Source: Bacteroidota bacterium (lineage in GTDB: Bacteria; Bacteroidota; Ignavibacteria; Kryptoniales; JAKASW01). Taken from it: DNA of 52,940 nt. The notes below the pieces were generated by a model, which searched no databases, was not told the origin of the DNA, and saw only the letters and a program-made list of their open reading frames with translations. The position numbers and the translations under genes were made by a program. Position 1 is the stretch's first letter. Each line of letters begins with the position of its first letter. The stretch is taken from the NCBI GenBank assembly GCA_021794075.1, contig JAJYRM010000015.1, positions 1-52,940 of the forward strand, read 5' to 3'. This document shows, one piece after another, positions 8,601 to 16,985 of the stretch.

Positions 8601-11600
8601 CCATCGCCTCGGAAGGCCGTATCGAGAACGCCATTTCTCTTCTCGTAAGGCTCGGCGATCTAAAAGAAGAGGTCGCACGAACCGCTTCACATCTGAACTT
8701 CGATTTCGAAGAAGATGACAGGCTGAACATTTATTTGCTCCTCGAATTGGCAACCAGGGGAATAGCAGAAGGGCTGATCACGAATGTGATGGAAGCCTGC
8801 GGGGCGGTACTCCGGCTCGACGAGCACAACCATGAGGCACTCCAAATTCGGCGCGAACTTACTGCGGGGAACGCCGCCGGCGACCCCGCGATACCAGATA
8901 AGAAAAAGACTGGTGAAGCGGCTGGACGCCGGGATTCGGTCAAGTTGGTCTCAATCATAATCCCGGTCTTCAACAAGGTTGAGTATACCAGGAAATGTAT
9001 CGATGCGCTGTTTGCCGATACGGATGCTTGGAAATTCGAACTGATTGTTGTCGACAATGCGTCCTCAGATGGAACGAGAGAGTATTTGGCCGCACTGCAG
9101 CGCGAGATCAAAGTGATCAGCAACCGGGAAAATCTAGGGTTTGCGAAAGCCTGCAACCAGGGTTCGCGTGCCTCTTCAGGGAAATACATCGTCTTCCTGA
9201 ATAACGATACCGAGCCGCAGCCGGGATGGCTGGATGAACTCCTGAGGACCGCCGAGACCGAAGAGAACGTTGGGATAGTGGGCAGCAAGTTGCTATATCC
9301 GGACGGCACCCTGCAGCATGCCGGTGTGGCCATCAACAGAAACAAGATCCCCTATCATATCTACAGGGGATTGCCGTCAGACCTGCCTTCCGCGAACAGG
9401 CAGTTGGACTATCAGGCGGTGACGGCAGCCTGCCTGATGATACCTCGAGATCTGTTCTTCGAGGTCGGCTGTTTTGACGAGCGTTATGTCAACGGCTACG
9501 AAGATGTGGACCTCTGTTTCAAGGTCGGAGCAGTACGGAAGCGAATCGTTTATAATCCCGCGAGCGTGCTGATCCATCACGAAGGGAAGTCCGAGGGGAG
9601 GCAGGACCGCATGGACCTGAACGAAAAAATCCTGCTGAGAACATGGTCGGACAAGATTCAGCAGGATGACTATCTGATAGTCCTGCGGGATGGGCAGGAG
9701 TTGCTGAAACGAGGAATGGTTAAGGAAGCGGAACGCTATTTCGAATTATCTCTGGCTCTCTTCTCCGGAAGGTCGGATGTTAAGAAATGGAAGGAAGAGC
9801 GTGTCGCGGAATTGTATGGCAATGCCCAGAACCTGATTGCCTCCGGAAATCTTGACGGAGCGAGAGAGAGTCTTGCCGCCGCGCTGGAAATCGATCCCGA
9901 CAATGCCGCATGCCTGAATGACATGGCCGTCCTCGCTTCTATGGCCAACAACTCCGAGACTGCCATCAGGTTATTGGGCCGCTTGACGGAACTGGAGCCG
10001 GAAAATACCATAGCCCGTAAGAACCTCGCCAGCTTATACATGAAGACGAACAGGATCGAAGACGCTCTAGCTTGCTATCGAACGCTATCGAAGGCATTGC
10101 CGGACGATGTCGAAGTCCTCCTTGCAACGGCACAGGCGTGTATGGCTTCAGGGAAACAGGAGGACGCTATGTCCTTCTACAAGAGAATTTTGAATTTGCC
10201 TGTCGCCTCCGGCCTGAGAGAAAAAGTGTCCGCCGTCGTCGAAGAAATTGGCCTCGGCCTGTCGGTCGGGTTTCAGTCCGCGAACGAACACGCTCTCCGG
10301 TCTGAATCAGCGGCCTCCGGCGAAAATACGCGCATCGGTTCCGGCCCTCTCGTCTCGATAATCATTCCGGTATTCAACAAGATAGAGTATACCAAGAAGT
10401 GCGTTGAGGCCGTTCTGCGAAACACGGCGTATCGAGAGTTCGAGGTGATATTCGTGGACAACGGTTCTACCGACAGCACTTCGGATTTCATCCAGGGACT
10501 CGGGAAAATGGACGCCCGGTTCCATTCTTTGCATTCGGAGGAGAACCTGGGCTTCGTAAAAGGGTGCAACTGGGGAGCCAGGGAGGCGAAAGGAAAGTAT
10601 ATCCTCTTCCTCAATAACGATACTGAAGTGATGACGGGTTGGCTCGAAAGCCTTGTGAACTTTGCCGATTCGAGGAGCGACTGCGGGGCTGTCGGCTCAA
10701 AGCTGATTTATCCCGACGGCTCTTTGCAGGAGGCCGGCGGCATGATATTCTCCGACGGCAGCGGCGGCAATTTCGGACGGGGTCAGGACCCGGATGCGCT
10801 TCCGTTTAACTCCGTGTTGGAGGTGGACTACTGCTCCGGCGCCAGTCTTATGGTTAGGGCCGACCTCTTCATGAAGTATGGCGGTTTCGACGAACTGTAC
10901 GTACCAGCATATTCCGAGGATGCCGACTTCTGTTTCACTCTCCGGGCGAACGGTTACAAAGTATTCTATCTCCCAACATCGCAAGTGCTTCATCACGAAT
11001 CGAAAACATCCGGCAGCGACGAAAATTCAGGGTTCAAAAAGTATCTCCAGATCAACCGTAGGAAATTCATCGGGAAGTGGAAAAATGAAATCCTCTGTCA
11101 GGACGAACCGCCGTTCGGCGACAAACTCCTTCCGGCCACTGCAGACCGCAAGAGGTTGGCTGATGATGCTGACAATGGAAAATTCGGATATAGAACGAAA
11201 TACTTCTTCGATGGGTTGAGCGGCTATCCTGACGATGTCATATCGTTCTTCCCTTCACTGACCCCACGAGAAAGGAAAGTGAGCGTGATCGGGAAATTCC
11301 AAGATCCGTTTTTCCTGTCCGATCTTGCCGGCCGTTACGGATTTGCATGGGTCTTTGTCCGTGCCTATCTGGAAGGGCGGTACCTGCGATTGCATCCCGA
11401 CGAGAGACGAGAGATGTTCGACGCCGTGACTGACGACGAATTATCTCACGCGAAAGGATTCGTGATGGGCGTCGAACCGCAGCTGGCCTATTTCCTGAGG
11501 GACATTGCCAAACTGGAAGCTACTCCGGAGCCGACAAGGTCACTATTCTTCATAACGTCGGCAGGGAAAAGACTCTACGGGATACAGGCGCTCTATGAAC

Positions 11601-14600
11601 TCTACAAGGTTTGCACCAAGTATGCGTTGATGAAGGGAATCTCCGATGTCAATGGGAATGTCACGGAGGAGACGGGGGTGAGCGCCGTTGAGGGAGTGAT
11701 TCGAAGCGGATATTCAGAACTCGAGGAGCTTCCACAATTCGTCGGTAAGATCGACAATCGCGTGCTGAGATATGTGAGCCACACTGAAACAGCCGCCGAA
11801 GGAAAGCATGTCAAAGTCCTCTGTTTCTATCCGCATAATCCTTATCCTCCGAGAACCGGCGCCGACCACGGATTTATCGGCGTCCTCGATGCCCTTCAGG
11901 AACTCGGTTGCGAGGTCGATCTGATGAGTTCCACGTACTTCACCGACAAGCCCTGGAAGACTCATGATATCGAGAAGTTTTGCCGGGAGAAAAAAGTCGG
12001 GCTCTATATCCATCAAGCAGATGAAGAGGACCATATCCACGTCAGGTCCTTGCAGCTCACCGGTCCTTCCGGGAGATGGGATATGAAAGTACCGGACGGC
12101 CTCCGGTCGGCATTCGCAGAAGTCTACGCCGAGGTTTCACCAGATATAGTGCTCATCAATTACGCATGGTGGGGAAAGCTGATAGACGGTCCGCAGTTCG
12201 ATGGATCCATCCATGTCATTCAAATGCACGACCTTATCAGCCTCAACGAGAAAATGCAGGAAGCAGCGCACGCCCTTACCGGCAGGCCTCCTTATGACCT
12301 CGCTAACGTAAATCCCAATGCCTTGATAGAGGATGTTTACTCTCGGTTGAATCTCAGGGGGGATCAGGACGAATACGAAATTTACAGAAGATTCAACCAT
12401 GTCATCGGAGTCTCTCCGGGTGAACTCGAAAGAATAACCGAGTTCTCGAGCGGGACCAAATCCATTCTTATCCCGGCCCCTCTCGGAAACAGGCAGTTCG
12501 TGACAGGGAACAGCTACAAGGGACTTCCGCTTTTCGCGATCGCGAATAACGTGTTTAATGTACAGGCATACATGTACTTCGTGAATAAGGTCCTGCCGTT
12601 GATCAGGAAAGAGGTGCCTGATTTCCAGCTCAACGTCATCGGTGACGGTTGCAAGGTGATACAGCCGGTCGACGGAGTGAACCTGCTCGGATTCGTCGAT
12701 GATATTCTCGCCCTGTACCGTGATACATCCTTCGCCATCGCACCTATGATCGGGGGTACGGGACAATCGGTCAAGATACTCGAAGCGATGGCCAACGGCC
12801 TGCCGGTCGTCTCGCTGAAGAATTCCTACCAGGCGTGCAGTGTAAGGAACGGAGTCGATGGGTTCACCGCGCAGAATGCTGAGGAATTCGCGGAATACTC
12901 GATCCGGCTCTACAAGGACAGGGAGCTTTGCAGGAAAATGGGCGAAAATGCCAGGGAAGGGATAAGCAAGGATTATTCATACGGGAAAATCGTTGAAGCC
13001 TTGAAGCCGGTCGTCGATGACGCCTCGGTGCCCCGTTCCGGGAAATCAATGGGCCGCGTGAAAGCCGCAGCTCGGAAAACCGGAAAAGGAAATGGTTCGG
13101 GAAGCGTCCGCTCGACAGAAGCGATATTGAAACCGTATATCGAAAGAGTCGAAGGGAATTGCGTGTTTGTCAAGGGTTCTATCTTCGACATAGATCCCGG
13201 ATCGCCCCTCGCCTCGATCGAAAAGTTCCTCAACAGCCTGCCGCCTTTTTATGCCCACTTCGGTGGAATAGGCGACGCGTCGCTGCTGCTTTCAACTTTC
13301 TACGACAGCGATCCTGCGCAGACCATCGTGAGCTTTGGCAATTCCAGGGAGACGATGAAGAGCTTCTTCGAATCGTTCGCAGGCATACGGAAAATCTATC
13401 TTATGGACTCGCCGTCCCATTCGGGTGTCCACCAGTTGATAAGGTTCATGATCCATAGGACCCGCAAATGCAAGGGGACGGGCGTCGCACCCCTCCATGA
13501 GTACAACGCCGAGTGGAACGCCAATATTGACATATTTGGCAAGTACGGAATCAAGAAGAATCCCGAGTGGATGGACAGGTTCAGAACAGGAAAAATCCAG
13601 GACTTCCAGGTGGCTATCCAGCCGAAGGGAAGCCTCAGGGGAATGGTCCTGAGCAAGAAGAATGTCATCGACAGGAATCATTGGAGGGCAATGATATCGT
13701 ACCTTCGTAGCGCCGGCATCAGTCCGGTTATACTTGGTACCCCGCAGGAAAGCAAGGACTACCCGGCTCTCGATGGGTGTATCGACAAGCGCGGTGCTTC
13801 TCTCAAAGAACAGCTGCAAATTGCCGCCTCAAGCGATTTGGTCATAGGTGCCGATTCCTGGGCGAAAACATTTTCAGCCCTTGCTTCGATTCCAACCATC
13901 GTGTTCCGTACGGTCCGTGGGGAAGATCTGAAGGGATGGGACGACCCAGCTGATAACGTGTTCATCAAGCCGTGGGAATCCATCAAAGTGGTTGGCAACA
14001 TCGAAGAATTTCAAACGGAATGTTCCAGGTTGATTCCGGAAAGTGTGAAGTACAATACGCGGACGGACTCACTGGAGAACACCGCTGCCGCGAGCCCTCA
14101 TTCGTCAGACGATCGGGAAGGAAAGCTTCTTGTCAAATGGGAAGGCTCCCAGTTCGTTCACCATTCCATGGCGCTCATCAACCGCGAGTTGACACTGCAA
14201 CTCATCGACAAGGGACATGATTTGAGTATTATTCCTTATGAGCAAGATGAGTACAGCCACCGAATAGACAAACGGTTTGCGAAGATCGTGAAACGGGTCA
14301 ACAAACAGCTGGCGGGTCCTGCAGATATTCACGTCAGGCATCAGTGGCCGCCGAACCTTGTGCCTCCGTCCGAAGGTCATTGGGTCGTGATTCAACCATG
14401 GGAATTCGGCAGCATCCCCAAGGACTGGATAAGGACAATGAACGAGTCAGTGGACGAAGTCTGGGTCCCATCCACTTATGTCAGGGACTGCTATGTGAAA
14501 AGCGGTCTGAATCCTGACGGAATTACCGTCGTTCCCAACGGCGTTAACCCCGAAAGATTCAGCCCGAAATCAAAGCCGTATCAGCTGAAGACAAAAAAGA

Positions 14601-15739
14601 AGTTCAAGTTCCTCTTCATCGGCGGCACGATCGCGCGTAAGGGAATCGACATCCTTCTCAACGCGTACGTGAAGTCGTTTACCAGGAACGACGACGTCTG
14701 TCTCGTGATCAAGGATATGCTCGGGAATTCATTCTACAAGGGACAGACGATAGAGGAGGATCTCAAGAGAATTTCATCCGACCAGTCGCTTCCCGAAATT
14801 GAGTATGTCAACGAGAAGTTGTCGGAAGAGGAGATCGCTGGCCTTTATACCGCCGCGGATTGTCTCGTTCACCCGTACAGGGGGGAAGGCTTCGGTCTAC
14901 CGATCGCCGAAGCCCTCTCGAGCGAACTTCCCGTCATAGTGACGAATTATGGCGCGGCACTCGACTTCTGCAACGACGGGAATTCGTATCTCATTCCTTC
15001 GAAGGTGGTTTATTACGAGGAAAAGAAGATCGGAAACCGCGAAACGGTGGATCTCCCGTGGCTCGCCGAGCCCGACCAGGCCGCTGTCGGGGAATTGATG
15101 AGGCACGTTCACGAATCCTATGAGGAAGCTAAGGCGAAAGCCCGGAGAGGGAGGCAACTCATTCTTGAAAAGTTCAGCTGGAACAGGGTTGGCGAATTGG
15201 CAGAGCAGCGTATGCTGGAACTTCGGAGCCGCCCCGTCAAACGGTTTGAGAAAGCCGTGTCCTCAACCATCGAGGCGCAATACAATCTCGCGCAGGATCT
15301 GATAAACGCGGGGGATCTGAGGAGCGCCGCCAACGTTCTGAAGGAACTTCTTGAATCTGACGGTGACAACGTGGAGGCCGCGAACGATCTGGCGGTCGTA
15401 TATTCCATGAACGGAAACCTGTCGGACGCAGAGAAAGTCCTGAGCGATGTTGTCAGCAGGCATCCTGAGCATACTCTTGCAAAGAAAAATCTTGCTTCAA
15501 TGTATTCGAACCAGGGGAAGTTCGAAGAGGCGGTCGCGCTTTATCAGGATATCCTGAAGTCGACTCCCTTCGATGTCGAAGTCTTCAACTCGCTCGGACA
15601 AATATGTCTCAGGCTAGGGAACGTGGCGCAGGCAAAGGAATTCTTCTCGATCATTCTGGAAAAGGATCCGGGCAACCAGCAGGCGAAAAAATTCCTTGAT
15701 GCTATCGAGAGCCTCCCGGAGGAGTCTGCCGTAAAATAG
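5639..15739 (+). CDS. Giant multi-domain glycosyltransferase (4x GT2, PRTase-HAD, 2x GT4-like, GT9-like, TPR)
   Basis: One uninterrupted frame of 3366 codons. Approximate domain order by residue: GT2 number 1 (1-230; DDASTDN, CEGDDYWTDP); short coiled coil (268-293); phosphoribosyltransferase (310-450; VVGIPRSGM, VLIVDDSINTGKS); HAD-like phosphatase (459-600; DIDGVVCVD, FVTSRLEKYR); TPR (611-681); GT2 number 2 (730-960; IDDDDVFYPDH); helical linker (1005-1074); GT2 number 3 (1104-1340; FLNNDTEPQPGW); TPR (1351-1538); GT2 number 4 (1572-1820; FLNNDTEVMTGW); unassigned region (about 1848-2054); GT4-like (2059-2457); GT9-like (2498-2788); GT4 (2830-3198; VVPNGVNPERFSP, HPYRGEGFGLPIAEAL); TPR (3211-3361). 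No signal peptide or membrane segment is evident, so it should work on cytoplasmic precursors. It overlaps the GNAT gene by 11 bp. It probably assembles or attaches a complex surface glycan; substrates are unknown. Confidence 0.9.
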   Translation: MADDAVVSILCVTYNHEKYISQSIEGFLSQQTDFPFEVVIADDASTDNNRKIIEEYAAKYPDIIKPILRTKNMGAADNWIDAFRHCRGRYIAQCEGDDYWTDPHKLQMQVGFLESHRDFAICSHGTERINDRTGRDGVWFEPPEDKEYYTLEDFISYGRTFIATSSLVARNYPDVLPEWFTETPAGDMAFIMSTCLKENGKIKRFKEYMSVHRSHSGGVYSGLSTLDQEMFSIEARIFFRRKLPARYEPAFRKGLKTIISGMVSSIDSLSRSNSDLTRRNQELTATVNNLSRAADKPHASHSAANGINYKSYQDLSLTIRNNMVKIPRDVDLVVGIPRSGMFPAVMIGELLNKPVVALDSYIDGRLYEIGEYRRPANLVSDISQVKRVLIVDDSINTGKSIEKVKERVRNSGRAGVDTIYCAVYFLRESVGGVDIGLEECVMPRVFQWNILNSWVMPNACVDIDGVVCVDPTEEENDDGKRYEAFLRDAEPLFLTEFKVGAFVTSRLEKYRSLTEEWLRKHHLDYGELIMLNLPSKEERLRQKAHASFKAEVFRNRKERFFIESSLSQAKQIAALTGKTVFCTENMEMIAPGPGARPAEPVLSYEELLADAEIAIQSRDLDKAHFKLETILARRPNDVAALNDLAVVRILTGDSASAAQLIAKVIDIDPSNDVARQNLTILKGLLTSKLNELKESRDQTGVSQQLPQTSDPGRPASGYGPVRLSENSPIVSIIIPTRNRPEGLRRTLESIKEQTYGKIEVIVVNDAGKNVEGVVSEFSSALNVRYFQHDTNRRSGAARNTGVKAASGKYVCFIDDDDVFYPDHVETLVARLEHGDCAVAYTDAHRANEIMQNGKYVTVGVDVPYSQDFSRDKMLVANFIPILCVMLKRSILDDVGLFDESLTSHIDWDLWVRVALKFDFVHLNKVTCRFTWRHDGSTMTSRGQEDLRRTAAIVYRKYAEYSAGVPGLVELQKRQLMSWIADLRDQARTIASEGRIENAISLLVRLGDLKEEVARTASHLNFDFEEDDRLNIYLLLELATRGIAEGLITNVMEACGAVLRLDEHNHEALQIRRELTAGNAAGDPAIPDKKKTGEAAGRRDSVKLVSIIIPVFNKVEYTRKCIDALFADTDAWKFELIVVDNASSDGTREYLAALQREIKVISNRENLGFAKACNQGSRASSGKYIVFLNNDTEPQPGWLDELLRTAETEENVGIVGSKLLYPDGTLQHAGVAINRNKIPYHIYRGLPSDLPSANRQLDYQAVTAACLMIPRDLFFEVGCFDERYVNGYEDVDLCFKVGAVRKRIVYNPASVLIHHEGKSEGRQDRMDLNEKILLRTWSDKIQQDDYLIVLRDGQELLKRGMVKEAERYFELSLALFSGRSDVKKWKEERVAELYGNAQNLIASGNLDGARESLAAALEIDPDNAACLNDMAVLASMANNSETAIRLLGRLTELEPENTIARKNLASLYMKTNRIEDALACYRTLSKALPDDVEVLLATAQACMASGKQEDAMSFYKRILNLPVASGLREKVSAVVEEIGLGLSVGFQSANEHALRSESAASGENTRIGSGPLVSIIIPVFNKIEYTKKCVEAVLRNTAYREFEVIFVDNGSTDSTSDFIQGLGKMDARFHSLHSEENLGFVKGCNWGAREAKGKYILFLNNDTEVMTGWLESLVNFADSRSDCGAVGSKLIYPDGSLQEAGGMIFSDGSGGNFGRGQDPDALPFNSVLEVDYCSGASLMVRADLFMKYGGFDELYVPAYSEDADFCFTLRANGYKVFYLPTSQVLHHESKTSGSDENSGFKKYLQINRRKFIGKWKNEILCQDEPPFGDKLLPATADRKRLADDADNGKFGYRTKYFFDGLSGYPDDVISFFPSLTPRERKVSVIGKFQDPFFLSDLAGRYGFAWVFVRAYLEGRYLRLHPDERREMFDAVTDDELSHAKGFVMGVEPQLAYFLRDIAKLEATPEPTRSLFFITSAGKRLYGIQALYELYKVCTKYALMKGISDVNGNVTEETGVSAVEGVIRSGYSELEELPQFVGKIDNRVLRYVSHTETAAEGKHVKVLCFYPHNPYPPRTGADHGFIGVLDALQELGCEVDLMSSTYFTDKPWKTHDIEKFCREKKVGLYIHQADEEDHIHVRSLQLTGPSGRWDMKVPDGLRSAFAEVYAEVSPDIVLINYAWWGKLIDGPQFDGSIHVIQMHDLISLNEKMQEAAHALTGRPPYDLANVNPNALIEDVYSRLNLRGDQDEYEIYRRFNHVIGVSPGELERITEFSSGTKSILIPAPLGNRQFVTGNSYKGLPLFAIANNVFNVQAYMYFVNKVLPLIRKEVPDFQLNVIGDGCKVIQPVDGVNLLGFVDDILALYRDTSFAIAPMIGGTGQSVKILEAMANGLPVVSLKNSYQACSVRNGVDGFTAQNAEEFAEYSIRLYKDRELCRKMGENAREGISKDYSYGKIVEALKPVVDDASVPRSGKSMGRVKAAARKTGKGNGSGSVRSTEAILKPYIERVEGNCVFVKGSIFDIDPGSPLASIEKFLNSLPPFYAHFGGIGDASLLLSTFYDSDPAQTIVSFGNSRETMKSFFESFAGIRKIYLMDSPSHSGVHQLIRFMIHRTRKCKGTGVAPLHEYNAEWNANIDIFGKYGIKKNPEWMDRFRTGKIQDFQVAIQPKGSLRGMVLSKKNVIDRNHWRAMISYLRSAGISPVILGTPQESKDYPALDGCIDKRGASLKEQLQIAASSDLVIGADSWAKTFSALASIPTIVFRTVRGEDLKGWDDPADNVFIKPWESIKVVGNIEEFQTECSRLIPESVKYNTRTDSLENTAAASPHSSDDREGKLLVKWEGSQFVHHSMALINRELTLQLIDKGHDLSIIPYEQDEYSHRIDKRFAKIVKRVNKQLAGPADIHVRHQWPPNLVPPSEGHWVVIQPWEFGSIPKDWIRTMNESVDEVWVPSTYVRDCYVKSGLNPDGITVVPNGVNPERFSPKSKPYQLKTKKKFKFLFIGGTIARKGIDILLNAYVKSFTRNDDVCLVIKDMLGNSFYKGQTIEEDLKRISSDQSLPEIEYVNEKLSEEEIAGLYTAADCLVHPYRGEGFGLPIAEALSSELPVIVTNYGAALDFCNDGNSYLIPSKVVYYEEKKIGNRETVDLPWLAEPDQAAVGELMRHVHESYEEAKAKARRGRQLILEKFSWNRVGELAEQRMLELRSRPVKRFEKAVSSTIEAQYNLAQDLINAGDLRSAANVLKELLESDGDNVEAANDLAVVYSMNGNLSDAEKVLSDVVSRHPEHTLAKKNLASMYSNQGKFEEAVALYQDILKSTPFDVEVFNSLGQICLRLGNVAQAKEFFSIILEKDPGNQQAKKFLDAIESLPEESAVK

Positions 15740-15862
15740 ACATAGATAGCATGCCCTTTTGGCCGGCTCTTTGAACTACCTCCTTCGTCGCCCGCGTCGG
15801 AGACTGTCATTCATTGTCTCTATTCCAGAATTCGCATAAATTATGTCTAAAAAGGGAGAAGT

Positions 15863-16982
15863 ATGTTCGAACCCCAGAAACAAAAGGCAGCCGACCTGAA
15901 GACGAGAATCGAAAACCTGCGGAGGTTTCTTTGACGTCGACGGCAAAAGGGAAGAGATAGAAAGGCTTCACCAAAAAACCCTCGAGACAAATTTCTGGGA
16001 TGACAACCGCGCCGCCCAGGAGGTCATGGGACAGCTCAACGACCTGAAGGAATGGTCGGACCAATGGGAAGGAGCGGCGAAGAATGTCGATGACGCGCTG
16101 GCGTTTATCGAGCTTGCTGACGAATCGGGTGACGAGTCTAACACCGCCGATCTAGATGCGGAACTCTCTCGCGCCGACAAACTGGTTTCGGATCTTGAGT
16201 TCAGAAAGATGCTCGGTAACGAAGACGACGACAAGAATGCGATTCTGACGATCCACTCAGGCGCCGGCGGTACTGAGGCGCAGGATTGGTCTCAGATGCT
16301 CATGCGAATGTATATTCGATGGGGCGAGCGCAACGGCTTCAAGATGGACATCGCCGACATGCTCGAAGGCGAAGGCGCCGGAATAAAGAGCGTCACGATA
16401 GAAGTCATTGGCAAATATGCCTATGGATACCTTAAAGCTGAGAATGGGGTTCACAGGCTTGTCAGGATTTCCCCGTTTGACTCGAATGCAAGAAGACACA
16501 CGAGTTTCGCCTCTGTCTACGTGTATCCTGAGGTTGAAGGTGACGTCGAAATCGAAATAGATCCGAAGGATGTGAAGTTTGAGACCTTCAGGTCGGGCGG
16601 TCATGGCGGTCAAAATGTGAACAAGGTTGAGACCGCGGTAAGACTGATACATACCCCGACGAACATAATAGTCGCTTGCCAGCAGGAACGGTCGCAGTTC
16701 CAGAACAGGGAACGCGCCATGAAGATGCTGCGCTCCCGCCTTTACCAGATGAGAAAAGAGGAAGAAGAGGCGAAGAGGGACGCGATCGAAGGGGCCAAGA
16801 AGAAAATCGAGTGGGGGAGTCAAATCAGGTCTTACGTCTTCCATCCGTACAACCTTGTGAAAGATCACCGTACCGGCGTGGAGACGAGCAACGTTCAGGC
16901 GGTCATGGATGGCGACCTCGACGATTTTATTCGCGGCTATCTCATGGAATTCGGACTCGCCGGCGGAGAAGGGGCTAAATAG
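15863..16982 (+). CDS. prfB: Peptide chain release factor 2 (with programmed +1 frameshift)
   Basis: RF2 recognises UGA and UAA stop codons and triggers peptide release on the ribosome. The gene starts at ATG 15863 (GGGAG 4 nt upstream) and reads 23 codons to an in-frame TGA at 15932-15934. A +1 shift at CTT-T gives a continuous protein of about 372 residues, close to the E. coli RF2 length of 365. After the shift the N-terminal helical domain resumes ([11 protein letters not shown]). The recognition motif SPF lies in [15 protein letters not shown] and the catalytic GGQ in [18 protein letters not shown]. An annotation starting at ATG 16026 would lose the N-terminal domain. The lol permease follows after 3 nt. 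Confidence 0.95.
15921..15935 (+). promoter_or_regulatory. prfB programmed +1 frameshift site
   Basis: The bases GGAGGTTTCTTTGAC contain an internal Shine-Dalgarno-like element (GGAGG, 15921-15925), a 3-nt spacer, the slippery CTT codon (15929-15931) and the in-frame TGA followed by C. This matches the known RF2 autoregulatory element: low RF2 slows termination at UGA, the ribosome shifts forward one base and more RF2 is made. Both flanking frames encode recognisable RF2 sequence, which supports the shift directly. Confidence 0.95.
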
Positions 16983-16985
16983 CCG

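Noticed and set aside
16026-16982. prfB starting at ATG 16026
   Set aside because: The upstream 23 codons plus the frameshift site encode the missing RF2 N-terminal domain, so the gene starts at 15863.
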